Positions 1 to 7,860 are shown, counted from the first letter of the stretch. The stretch: 10,326 nucleotides of DNA from Oscillospiraceae bacterium UBA6370 (GCA_002437735.1 DJRC01000030.1:1-10326); one strand, 5' to 3'. Notes: generated from the sequence alone by a model not told the origin. Numbers and translations are program-made.

Positions 1-2
1 CG

Positions 3-608
3 GTCGGCGCGGCGCCGCCGACGCGGGTGCTGCGCTGGACGATGCTTCTGCACGATCTTGGCAAGCCAAAATGCTTTACACAGGATGCGGACGGCGTCGG
101 ACACTTTTACGGACACACCGCGCTCTCCGCGGAAATGGCGGAGGAGATCATGGCGCGGCTGCGCTTCGAGCACGCGCTTGCGCAGGGCGTGCGGGCGCAG
201 CTCGCCTGCTTCGACGAGATGTTTCCGCCCGAGCGCGCGGCGGTGCACCGCCTGATGGCGCGCTATGGACGCGAGACTGCTTGGAACCTTTTGCAGACGA
301 AGCTCGCGGACAACGCCGCCAAGGCGCCCGCCGGATTGGAGCAAGCACAGAGACCTTGGCGTGAAGCGCTTTTGCTTTACAATGAATTGCTGGCGGAAAA
401 CGCCTGCTGCTCGCTCGCGGAGCTGCGCATCGGCGGCGGGGAGCTGCTGGCGATCGGCTTTTTGGGCCGCGCGGTCGGGCAGGCGAAGCAGCGTCTGCTC
501 GACGAGGTGGCCTCGGAGAGGCTGGCGAATGAACACGACGCCCTTGTGCGCCGCGCGGAGCGGCTGTACCGCAGCGGCTGGCGCGGAGAGACAGACGGAA
601 GGGAGTAA
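3..608 (+). CDS. cca: CCA tRNA nucleotidyltransferase, C-terminal part (5' end outside window)
   Basis: This is the C-terminal portion of a class II CCA-adding enzyme (tRNA nucleotidyltransferase / poly(A) polymerase family), which adds or repairs the 3' CCA of tRNAs in the cytoplasm. The frame is open from the window edge, so the nucleotidyltransferase head lies upstream and is not visible. About 201 residues remain; complete family members are usually near 450. The visible part carries the HD-domain signature LLHDLGKP followed by a second conserved histidine in FYGHTALSAEMA, as in the clostridial form fused to an HD phosphohydrolase-like domain. The helical tail includes the family-typical LLQTKLADNAAKAP segment. 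The stop TAA lies 6 nt before the DUF2974 start, so the two genes are probably co-transcribed. GTG at 27 is an internal valine codon, not the start. The family assignment is strong; the exact sub-type (full CCA versus A-adding) cannot be decided from this end. Confidence 0.88.
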   Translation, partial: VGAAPPTRVLRWTMLLHDLGKPKCFTQDADGVGHFYGHTALSAEMAEEIMARLRFEHALAQGVRAQLACFDEMFPPERAAVHRLMARYGRETAWNLLQTKLADNAAKAPAGLEQAQRPWREALLLYNELLAENACCSLAELRIGGGELLAIGFLGRAVGQAKQRLLDEVASERLANEHDALVRRAERLYRSGWRGETDGRE

Positions 609-614
609 GAAACG

Positions 615-1799
615 ATGGCGAACATCATGGATTATCTGGACTGGCGCGGCGACCTGCCGCTGACGGTCTCGCCGTTCAACGAGGTGGACGGCCTGATCCT
701 GGCGGAGCTGAGCTTCATCAACTTCGAGGGCATCGTGCCGCCGCCGGAACTGGGGCGCGGCGTGCCGCTGCGCGACGCGGCGGGAACGTACTTCGCCCGC
801 CATAACGGGCAGGAGATCGACATGGGCGTGCTGGTCCCGGGGCGCATCCCCGACCTCATGTGCCGCATGGCGCACTCCGTGCGCTTCGGCGGGATGCTGC
901 TGAACGGCTACTGCGAGCTGATGGATGACGCGCGCGAGCAGCAGTTCGCGGCGCTGACGGTCGAGCTGGGCGACGGCAGCATCTATCTTTCCTACCGCGG
1001 CACGGACGATACCATCGTCGGCTGGAAGGAGGACTTGAACATGGGCTACCTCGAGGTCATCCCCTCCCAGACGCGCGCGCTCGAATATCTCGGCCGCATG
1101 ACGCGGCAGTACCCGGACGCGAGGCTGCGCATCGGCGGACACTCCAAGGGCGGCAACCTTTCGGTCTATGCCGCGGTGAAGACCCCCGCCGCCCTGCAGG
1201 ACCGCATCCTTCAGGTCTACAACAACGACGGCCCCGGCTTCGCCAAGCCGCTCGTCGGTACGCCGGAGCACACGCGCGTAGCCGACCGCATCCTGACGGT
1301 CGTGCCGCAGTCGAGCGTGGTCGGGCAGCTTCTGGAGCATGAGCAGAATGTGGAGATCGTGCGCTCGGACGCCGAGGGAATGCTGCAGCACGACGGTTTT
1401 TCATGGCAGGTCGTGGGCGATCATTTCATCCATCTCGACGGCTTCTCCCGCGAGGGAAAGGTCATCGACGAAACGCTCGAGTCGTGGGAGGGATCGCTCA
1501 GCCCCAAACAGCGCGAGGCTTTTGCCGACGCGCTCTATACGGTGCTCACCGCCTCGGGCGCGAAAACGCTCTCCGACCTCAACGGCGACAAGCTCAAAAG
1601 CGCGGTGACGATGCTCAAGACCTACTCGAACCTCGACCGTGAGACGCGCCAGCTCCTCTCCGGCTCGCTGCGGGCGCTCGTGGGCTCGTATGCGAAAAAC
1701 GTGGCGGACGACGTGCAGAAAAACGATCTCGAGCCGCTGCGCCGCAAGCTCGAGCGGCAGCGCAAAAAGGCGGAAAAGCGCGGCGCGAAAAAGAAATGA
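615..1799 (+). CDS. DUF2974 / Mbeg1-like alpha/beta-hydrolase fold protein
   Basis: A 394-residue protein of the DUF2974 (Mbeg1-like) family, which has a lipase-like alpha/beta-hydrolase core. The N-terminus (MDYLDWRGDLPL, then SPFNEVDGLILAEL) is the typical opening of Firmicutes members. The nucleophile elbow GGHSKGG places the putative catalytic serine at residue 177. A conserved NNDGPGF with Asp205 and a DHFIHLDGF motif with His270 and His273 follow and are candidates for the rest of the triad. The last 25 residues are very rich in Lys and Arg. No signal peptide or membrane segment is seen, so it is probably cytoplasmic. The start is supported by AAGGGAG at 599-605, 9 nt upstream. It sits 6 nt after cca and is followed directly by a terminator, so it is the last gene of its unit. 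Substrate and physiological role are unknown; lipase or esterase activity is inferred from fold only. Confidence 0.88.
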   Translation: MANIMDYLDWRGDLPLTVSPFNEVDGLILAELSFINFEGIVPPPELGRGVPLRDAAGTYFARHNGQEIDMGVLVPGRIPDLMCRMAHSVRFGGMLLNGYCELMDDAREQQFAALTVELGDGSIYLSYRGTDDTIVGWKEDLNMGYLEVIPSQTRALEYLGRMTRQYPDARLRIGGHSKGGNLSVYAAVKTPAALQDRILQVYNNDGPGFAKPLVGTPEHTRVADRILTVVPQSSVVGQLLEHEQNVEIVRSDAEGMLQHDGFSWQVVGDHFIHLDGFSREGKVIDETLESWEGSLSPKQREAFADALYTVLTASGAKTLSDLNGDKLKSAVTMLKTYSNLDRETRQLLSGSLRALVGSYAKNVADDVQKNDLEPLRRKLERQRKKAEKRGAKKK

Positions 1800-1804
1800 G
1801 GAAG

Positions 1805-1833
1805 CAACGGCGGCTCCGGCCGCCGTTGTTTTT
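1805..1833 (+). terminator. Rho-independent terminator after the DUF2974 gene
   Basis: A perfect 10-bp inverted repeat (1805-1814 with 1819-1828, GC-rich) around a TCCG tetraloop is followed at once by five T residues. It begins 5 nt after the DUF2974 stop codon and should end the cca-DUF2974 transcript. Confidence 0.93.
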
Positions 1834-1836
1834 ATG

Positions 1837-1865
1837 TTTACAAACCGCCGCGCGCGTGTTATAGT
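1837..1865 (+). promoter_or_regulatory. Sigma-A-type promoter for the DUF5693-csaB/murJ-lysM unit
   Basis: TTTACA at 1837-1842 and TATAGT at 1860-1865 are separated by exactly 17 nt, close to the housekeeping sigma consensus. The site starts 3 nt after the T-run of the preceding terminator and lies in an otherwise gene-free stretch. A start near 1872 would leave a leader of about 113 nt before the ATG at 1985. Confidence 0.75.
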
Positions 1866-1984
1866 AGAGGATATTCTGGCGCAGTATGCGAACGGAAAGG
1901 AAAGCCTGCGGCTGCGGGAACGCGGCTCCCGAGCGGGAAGGACCCGACGGAGCGTGCGCACGGCCGCGTAAAGGAGAAACACAG

Positions 1985-4171
1985 ATGAAAAGCATATTGA
2001 AAAAAGACCGTATTCTTGTGTTCGTTGCCTTGATCGGACTGCTGGCCTCGCTGGCGCCGCTTGCGGCGCGCACGAAGGCGGAGCAGAGCAACCGGTATTA
2101 CGATTACATCCTCGATTATTCGAGCCTGCGCTACATGGCGAGCCAGTCCACGCAGTCGGAGGGCGAGTGGCTGGATCGGTTCGCCTCCCTCGGCATCGAC
2201 AAGGCCACGGTCGCGGAGGCGACCGCGCTCGGCCTGAGCGGAAGCGCCGGCATCCCCATCCACGCCATGACGGTCAAGACCGCGACGGGCGTGTTCGGCT
2301 GGGAGTCGGACTATCCCGACGAGGTCATCGACTGGATGAAGACGAGCACGGACGTGAGCGACGCGATCATCTGCGCCGACACGGCAGAGGCGTTTGACTG
2401 GGTCATGGATGCCTTCAACGCCCGCGTGGAAAATTTTACGGCCCGGACCTGCCGCGACGGGGAGAAGGGCTTCATCTTCCTTGCCCAGCAGCCCGATGGA
2501 CTCAAGGGCGAGAAGTTGCTGAACCTGCGCCTCGGCATCTGGCCGGACATCGCAGCGCTGCTGGAGGAGCACGGCTATCAGATCGTGCCGCGCACCGAGA
2601 CAATGAAGGACATGAACGGCACGCGCTTCGCGCAGGCGTACATCGAGGTACTCGAGCACTATGCTTCCCCGTATTTTTTGAACAACGGCGACGAGCTGAT
2701 CGGCTATGAGAGCGCGGAGGGACGGGAGCTGCTCACGCAGTACCTCCGCGAGAGCGGCGCGAGCCTTGCGATGATCGAGCAGAACGACCAGAGCCAGAAC
2801 ATCACCTGGCCCGGCACGGAGGAGCTGCTCAACGCCATTGATTACCACGGCATCCGCGTATTCAATGAGTGGGGCTACATCCAGAACCGCTATGCCTACT
2901 GCGGCTATACCGGCCCCGAGGAGATCACCAACTCTTTCTTCCGCGCCATCGTGGAGCGCAACTGCAAGGTGATCTGGCTCAAGATGATCCTGGAGCCGGA
3001 CAACGACGTGAGCTGGGACGCGGATCAGACGGAGTGGACCTACATCACCGATCCCGCAGCCTATGAAAAGATGATTCTGGATCTCGACGCGCGGCTCGAG
3101 CCGATGGGCTATACGCGCACCACGGTCCCGCCGATGGAGCTGGAAACGCCCTCTGCGCTCCTGCGCATCGTGCAAGGCATCGGCACGGCGGCGCTTCTGG
3201 TGCTGCTCTTTGACCTGTTCTTCCTTGTCAGCTGCCGCACGAGCCTGCTCCTGCTGGCGCTGGCCGCGCTCGGCATGATGGGCCTTGCGGTGCTCAAGCC
3301 CGCGTCCTACCCGCTGCTGCTGTCGATGGCGGGCGGCATCGTGATGCCGTCCATCGCGGCGGTCGGCCTTTGCCGCGTGATGCTGGAAAAGCGCCGGCAG
3401 GCGCCGCGCCCGGAGCTTGGACGGCTGCTGGGCGATGCCGCGGTCACGGCGCTGGCCGCGATCGCGACGGCGCTCTGCGGCTCGCTGTTTGCCTCCGCCG
3501 CGCTCTCGCAGCTCTCCTACATTCTGGAGATCGATCTCTACCGCGGCGTGAAGCTCATGCAGCTCATTCCCATCGGATTGTTTGCACTGGCCTATCTGCT
3601 GGTCTTTGCCTATGAGGAGACCGGCGCGCGCGACGCCGTGCTTGCCCACGTCGGGCCGCGCGGAGAAAAGGGACGCATCAAGCGCTTCAATGCCTACTTT
3701 GCGGAGCTGATGAAAACGCCGATGCAGCTCGGCTGGTTCCTCGCGGTCGTGGTCATCGCCGTCGCGGCGGTGTTCCTGTTGGCGGTGTTCGTTTACTACA
3801 TTTACCGCACCGGCAATTCCGCCACGACCTCCAGCACCGAGTTGGCGTTCCGCAATTTCCTGGAAAATACGCTCGTCATCCGCCCGCGCACCAAGGAGAT
3901 GATCGTCGGCTGGCCGATGCTGCTGCTGTTCATCTGGTCGCTGCGCCGCGGCATGAAATTCCTGCCGATGGTGTTCGGCCTCGGCATGACCATCGGCCTT
4001 GTCAGCGTCGTCAATACTTTCCTGCACATCCGCACGCCGTTCCTCATCAGTCTCCTGCGCACCGGCTGGGGCGTGCTGTTCGGCCTGCTCATCGGCCTTG
4101 CGCTCGTGCTGCTCGCCGAGCTCATTTACCGCGCTGTGTGCCATTTCTGCGGGGTGGAGAAGCATGTATAA
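1985..4171 (+). CDS. DUF5693 family polytopic membrane protein
   Basis: A 728-residue membrane protein matching the DUF5693 family, recognised from its architecture and its place beside csaB. One N-terminal membrane segment (residues 9-27, RILVFVALIGLLASLAPLA) precedes a large soluble domain of about 360 residues, probably extracytoplasmic. From about residue 392 to the end the chain is a succession of hydrophobic segments, roughly eight or nine, consistent with a transporter-like or ligase-like membrane half. The chosen start has AAGGAG at 1971-1976, 8 nt upstream. An in-frame ATG at 1886 would add 33 residues rich in Gly, Arg and Cys with no good ribosome binding site, so it is rejected. 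The 3' end overlaps the next gene by 8 nt, implying translational coupling. The function of DUF5693 is not established; a role in assembling or exporting a CsaB-modified envelope polymer is inferred from context. Confidence 0.82.
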   Translation: MKSILKKDRILVFVALIGLLASLAPLAARTKAEQSNRYYDYILDYSSLRYMASQSTQSEGEWLDRFASLGIDKATVAEATALGLSGSAGIPIHAMTVKTATGVFGWESDYPDEVIDWMKTSTDVSDAIICADTAEAFDWVMDAFNARVENFTARTCRDGEKGFIFLAQQPDGLKGEKLLNLRLGIWPDIAALLEEHGYQIVPRTETMKDMNGTRFAQAYIEVLEHYASPYFLNNGDELIGYESAEGRELLTQYLRESGASLAMIEQNDQSQNITWPGTEELLNAIDYHGIRVFNEWGYIQNRYAYCGYTGPEEITNSFFRAIVERNCKVIWLKMILEPDNDVSWDADQTEWTYITDPAAYEKMILDLDARLEPMGYTRTTVPPMELETPSALLRIVQGIGTAALLVLLFDLFFLVSCRTSLLLLALAALGMMGLAVLKPASYPLLLSMAGGIVMPSIAAVGLCRVMLEKRRQAPRPELGRLLGDAAVTALAAIATALCGSLFASAALSQLSYILEIDLYRGVKLMQLIPIGLFALAYLLVFAYEETGARDAVLAHVGPRGEKGRIKRFNAYFAELMKTPMQLGWFLAVVVIAVAAVFLLAVFVYYIYRTGNSATTSSTELAFRNFLENTLVIRPRTKEMIVGWPMLLLFIWSLRRGMKFLPMVFGLGMTIGLVSVVNTFLHIRTPFLISLLRTGWGVLFGLLIGLALVLLAELIYRAVCHFCGVEKHV

Positions 4172-6806
4172 CATTCTCATTTCCGGCTATTACGGCTTTG
4201 ATAACATCGGCGACGAGTCCATCCTGCGCACGCTCGTTACCTCGCTGCGCGAACGCATTCCGGACTGCTCGCTGACGGTCCTCTCGCACGATCCCGCCGC
4301 CACCCGCGAAAAATACGGCGTAGAGGCGGTGGAGCGTATGTCGCCCCTTGCCATCGCGCGGGCGGTGCGGCGCTGCGATATGCTCATCTCCGGCGGCGGC
4401 AGCCTGCTGCAGGATGTGACGAGCAGCAAGAGCCTGCACTACTACCTTGCTATCATCCGCTTCGCGCAGCTGCTGGGCAAGAAGGTGTTCATCTATTCGC
4501 AGGGCATCGGCCCGATCGAGAAGGCCGCTGACCGCCGCGCCACGGCGCGCGCGCTCAGGCGCGCGGACGGCATCGTGGTGCGCGACGAGCGCTCGGCGGC
4601 GCTGCTCGCGGAGATCGGCGTTCCGGCGGAGCGGGTCGTCATCACGGCGGACCCGGTCATCCGCATGAAAAAGACGGACAAGGCGGTGGGGGAGACCATT
4701 CTCCGCCGCGCGGGCGTGACGCGGGACGGCCGCCCCGTGGTCGGCTGGGCCATCCGCGAGCGGAACCGGGACAGCCGCTTTGTCGCGGAGGTCCTGCGCT
4801 CGATCCGATGGCTCAAGGAGACCTACAACGCGCAGTCGGTGCTCATCCCGTTCCACTATGAGGAGGACGGCGAGGTCTGCCGCCACATCGCTTCACAGCT
4901 TCCCGACGATACGGCGGTCTGTCTGGACGAAAAGTACCTTTCCGAGGATATGCTCTCGATCATCGGCTGCATGGACCTGCTCGTGGGCGTGCGGCTCCAT
5001 TCGCTGATCTACGCCGCCATCATGGGCGTGCCGCTCATTGGCATCTCCTACGACCCCAAGTGTACGGCGTTCCTCAACTCCGTGGGGCTCGACAAGCTCA
5101 GCACACGGGACGGCTACACAGCCGAGGCGTTTGAGACGGAGGCCGCGCGCGTGCTTGCAAACGGAGAAGAGCAGACCGCCTGCGTGAAGCGGCACATGGA
5201 CGAGCTTTCCCGAAAGCTCGACACGAATGAGGAGATGATCTGCGCGATCATGAAGGGCGAAAAGAAAACACAGCCGTCCGCACCGCAGAAGAACGAGAAG
5301 TCCGGCGTGCGCACGGCGGGCACGATTAGCATTGTGTTCTTGCTGACGCTCTTTGCCAAGCTTCTCGGCGTGGTGCGTGAGATGGTGCAGGCGAACATCT
5401 TCGGCACCGGTGTGGACGCGAACCTCTATACCGCGTCCTACAACTCCACGCTCTACCTTTTCACGACTGTCTGCTACGCGCTGTGCATCGCGGCGGTGCC
5501 GATCCTCACCAAGGAATTTGCTGCCGACCGCCGGCGCGGCGAGCGCGCGGCGAACAACCTAATGACCGTGACGCTGCTCGGTGCGCTGGTCGTGGTCGCG
5601 CTCTGGCAGATCCTGGCCTCCACGCCGCTCGTCGGTATGCTTTGGGACACCGACGCATCGGAGCTTCCGCGGCTGGTGAGCTACATCCGCATCATGACCT
5701 GCGCTCTGCCGGTCGTGGCGGCGGCGTATCTGAACGTCGCCGTCTTTCAGGCGACCGACCACTACGAGCTGCAGGGCAGCATGAGCATCCCCTATAACGC
5801 CTTCCTCGCCGTGTTCCTGCTGACACTCGGTGCAAGGTGGGGCATTCTGGGCGTCGTCATCGCGAGCTCCTGCGCGTGGCTCCTCCAGCTCGGCATGAGC
5901 ATCCCCTATGCAAAGAAGGAACATTATGTCTACCAACCAGTGCTCGACCGCGGGGCGGACTACGTCGGCACCTATTTCAAAACGGCGCTCGTCACCGTCC
6001 TCACGACCTCGGTGTTCCTCTTCTGCTACCTCATCGACACCTCGACCGCCGCTTCGTTCAACGACAGCGCGGTGAGCGCCTTCTACTATGCCGACAAGCT
6101 CTTTACCCCGCTCACGACGAGCGTGCTCTACAGCATCAGCGCGGTCATGTTCCCGCGCTTCAACCGCGAGTTCACCCGTGAGGACGCGAAGGGCTACCTT
6201 GGCTATATCTGGAACGTGACGGAGAACACGCTGCTCTTTATCTTCCCCGTCTGCGCGATGATGTGTGCCTTCGGCACCGACATCATCCGCGTGCTCTTCG
6301 AGGGCGGCAGCTTCACCGCTGCGTCCACGGAGATGACGGGCAGCATCTTCGCCCGCTACGCCCTCGGCATGAGCGCGTTCGCCGTGCTCGACCTTTTGAA
6401 TAAGGCGTACTACGCGATGAAGAAAACGCTCGTGCCGCTGCTCATCAACCTCGGCGTGCTGGCGCTGAACCTTGCGCTCAACCGCGTGTTCCGCACCGAT
6501 ACCGGCGTGGCGGCGGCGACCTCCATCGCGCTGACGATTGGCGCGTTGGCGATGATCGCCCAGCTCTTCCGCGGCACGGGCATCGTCCGTCTCATGCCGC
6601 TTCTGAAGGGCCTTGCCGCCACGGCGGCGATGTCGCTTGTGCTCTACGGCGGGCACGCGCTGCTCGTCACGGCGGACGAGAGCAAGCTGATGCTGGTCGT
6701 CAAGTGCGGCCTGACCGGCGTGGCAGGCTGCGCGGTCTATCTCGGTGTGAGCCTGCTGCTGCGCCAGACAATCATGGCGGAGACGATCCGCAAATTCAAA
6801 AAGTGA
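4164..6806 (+). CDS. csaB-murJ: CsaB polysaccharide pyruvyl transferase fused to MurJ-type lipid flippase
   Basis: An uninterrupted 880-residue reading frame joins two normally separate proteins. Residues 1 to about 350 are a CsaB-type polysaccharide pyruvyl transferase: N-terminal GYYGFDNIGDESIL, LISGGGSLLQD (73-84), YSQGIGP, VRDERS and GVRLHSLIYAAIMG with conserved His279. CsaB transfers pyruvate from phosphoenolpyruvate to secondary cell-wall polysaccharide, which in Bacillus anthracis is needed to anchor SLH-domain proteins. A hydrophilic linker (about 363-383, Lys, Gln and Pro rich) follows. Residues 385-880 are a MurJ/MOP-superfamily flippase (FAKLLGVVRE, IFGTGVDANLY, YYADKL, GGSFT), of a length fitting about 14 membrane segments. 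The ATG overlaps the preceding stop, with GGAG at 4156-4159. An in-frame ATG at 5250 lies exactly at the junction, so separate translation of the MurJ half is possible, though its ribosome site is poorly spaced. The domain calls are secure; the flippase substrate (lipid II or a pyruvylated polymer) is unknown. Confidence 0.92.
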   Translation: MYNILISGYYGFDNIGDESILRTLVTSLRERIPDCSLTVLSHDPAATREKYGVEAVERMSPLAIARAVRRCDMLISGGGSLLQDVTSSKSLHYYLAIIRFAQLLGKKVFIYSQGIGPIEKAADRRATARALRRADGIVVRDERSAALLAEIGVPAERVVITADPVIRMKKTDKAVGETILRRAGVTRDGRPVVGWAIRERNRDSRFVAEVLRSIRWLKETYNAQSVLIPFHYEEDGEVCRHIASQLPDDTAVCLDEKYLSEDMLSIIGCMDLLVGVRLHSLIYAAIMGVPLIGISYDPKCTAFLNSVGLDKLSTRDGYTAEAFETEAARVLANGEEQTACVKRHMDELSRKLDTNEEMICAIMKGEKKTQPSAPQKNEKSGVRTAGTISIVFLLTLFAKLLGVVREMVQANIFGTGVDANLYTASYNSTLYLFTTVCYALCIAAVPILTKEFAADRRRGERAANNLMTVTLLGALVVVALWQILASTPLVGMLWDTDASELPRLVSYIRIMTCALPVVAAAYLNVAVFQATDHYELQGSMSIPYNAFLAVFLLTLGARWGILGVVIASSCAWLLQLGMSIPYAKKEHYVYQPVLDRGADYVGTYFKTALVTVLTTSVFLFCYLIDTSTAASFNDSAVSAFYYADKLFTPLTTSVLYSISAVMFPRFNREFTREDAKGYLGYIWNVTENTLLFIFPVCAMMCAFGTDIIRVLFEGGSFTAASTEMTGSIFARYALGMSAFAVLDLLNKAYYAMKKTLVPLLINLGVLALNLALNRVFRTDTGVAAATSIALTIGALAMIAQLFRGTGIVRLMPLLKGLAATAAMSLVLYGGHALLVTADESKLMLVVKCGLTGVAGCAVYLGVSLLLRQTIMAETIRKFKK

Positions 6807-6851
6807 TCGGAAATTCCGATAAACAGCAACGGAAAAAACGATGGAGAAAGG

Positions 6852-7661
6852 ATGGCCGATCGGATGAAGAAGCTTTTGCGTTTTTCCCTCGCATGTATCC
6901 TCTGCATGGCGCTGTCTGTTCCCGTGTTCGCGGCTCCCATCAAGGTGACCGGATACGACGGCGGTGAGATCTCCGTGAGCGATGCGAGCTCCGAAGAAAC
7001 GGTGACCTGCGATAGCTGCGGAGGAATCCACAAGGTCACGCTCTGCCGCGTCGCCGTGGGTGCTGCCGTCACCGCGCACTGTGACGGCGCCGACGGAAAT
7101 TACGCAGAGGTCTACCGTGCCGTCCGCGATGGCAGCACCGTATCCGTCGGCGACTTTCTCGGCACGATCAACTTTGACCAGAACGGTCTGACGGTTACCT
7201 ACACCGCAGCGGACCCCGGCCTTTACGCAGTCATGTTCTTTCATGCGGACGGGTCATACTGGGGAGATATTATCCTTGAAGCAGAGGGGGAAGCCGTTCC
7301 CGCCGCCGGCACTTACACGGTGAAGAAGGGCGACACCTACGGCACGGTCGCGCTGAATAATTACGGCGCCTATGGCGTGTGGTGCGAGCTTTACAAGGCC
7401 AACAAGGGTGCGAAGCTGACGGAGGGCGTGACGCTCGTTCTGCCCGAAACGCTGGGCAAGACTGCCCGCATCAGCGCTCCCGCCGCCGCTGACGGCGAAA
7501 CGCTCTACACGGTCAAGTCCGGCGATACGCTGGGCGCTGTCGCCAAGGCGGCCTACGGCGATGCGATGAAGTATAAGATCATCTTCGAGCGCAACGCCGA
7601 CCGCCTTGTGAACGCCGATACCATTTACGAGGGACAGGTCATCGTCCTGCCCGCCAAGTAA
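6852..7661 (+). CDS. Secreted protein with two C-terminal LysM domains
   Basis: A 269-residue exported protein. The N-terminus is a classic signal peptide (MKKLLRFSLACILCMALS, cleavage likely after VFA near residue 27). Residues 30-150 form an unrecognised, probably beta-rich domain with four cysteines (C53, C56, C65, C77). Two LysM modules follow: about 154-198 (TYTVKKGDTYGTVA to LVLPE) and about 218-268 (LYTVKSGDTLGAVA to VIVLPAK). LysM binds N-acetylglucosamine-containing glycans, so the product should attach to peptidoglycan outside the membrane. No catalytic domain is seen. The ATG at 6852 has GGAG at 6843-6846, 5 nt upstream; the ATG at 6864 (MKK) is an equally good signal-peptide start, served by AAAGG at 6847-6851. 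The gene lies 45 nt after the csaB-murJ stop without an intervening terminator and ends before a strong one, so it is likely the last gene of the envelope unit. Confidence 0.87.
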   Translation: MADRMKKLLRFSLACILCMALSVPVFAAPIKVTGYDGGEISVSDASSEETVTCDSCGGIHKVTLCRVAVGAAVTAHCDGADGNYAEVYRAVRDGSTVSVGDFLGTINFDQNGLTVTYTAADPGLYAVMFFHADGSYWGDIILEAEGEAVPAAGTYTVKKGDTYGTVALNNYGAYGVWCELYKANKGAKLTEGVTLVLPETLGKTARISAPAAADGETLYTVKSGDTLGAVAKAAYGDAMKYKIIFERNADRLVNADTIYEGQVIVLPAK

Positions 7662-7689
7662 GCACAACAAGAAACAAGAAAAGTAAGTA

Positions 7690-7729
7690 AAGCTCTCCCG
7701 TCCGCTGAAATGGACGGGAGAGCTTTTTT
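7690..7729 (+). terminator. Rho-independent terminator after the LysM gene
   Basis: A perfect 14-bp stem (7690-7703 with 7712-7725), an 8-nt loop GCTGAAAT and a T-run to 7729 lie 28 nt after the LysM stop codon. On the minus strand the same hairpin is followed by only a short T stretch, so it may weakly serve the convergent DUF1275 gene as well. Confidence 0.93.
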
Positions 7730-7860
7730 GCTGTCGAGCTTTCTTATCTTAACAGCGTTGCGCAGTAAGCGCCGGGCATTTTTTATAAGCCGTTTGCAGC
7801 TTCCTTTGATCACGGACTGCAAAGCGTTGTCCACGTCGCCAACGGGCAGGAGCACCCGCC

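Noticed and set aside
1886..1984. 33-residue N-terminal extension of the DUF5693 protein
   Set aside because: No adequate ribosome site, and composition unlike the protein. AAGGAG is correctly spaced before the ATG at 1985.
3999..4163. Upstream in-frame extension of the csaB-murJ frame
   Set aside because: The extension is a Ser/Cys-rich read of DUF5693 codons in another frame. The family-typical start MYNILISGYYG is at 4164, with a ribosome site.
1859..4180. Very long minus-strand open frame (773 codons) opposite the DUF5693 gene
   Set aside because: Its translation is rich in His, Arg, Asp, Glu and Gln repeats, typical of the antisense of GC-rich coding DNA. The plus strand has a ribosome site, membrane segments and a recognisable family.
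6806..6820. Small palindrome after the csaB-murJ stop, considered as a terminator
   Set aside because: Stem of about 6-7 bp with a tiny loop and no T-run; the LysM gene probably continues the same transcript.
5559..7244. Long minus-strand open frame (561 codons) opposite murJ and the LysM gene
   Set aside because: Charged low-complexity antisense product; it spans two well-supported plus-strand genes and their junction.
7793..7823. Inverted repeat TTTGCAG/CTGCAAA downstream of the DUF1275 gene
   Set aside because: Only 7 bp with a 17-nt loop and no T-run on either strand; likely chance.
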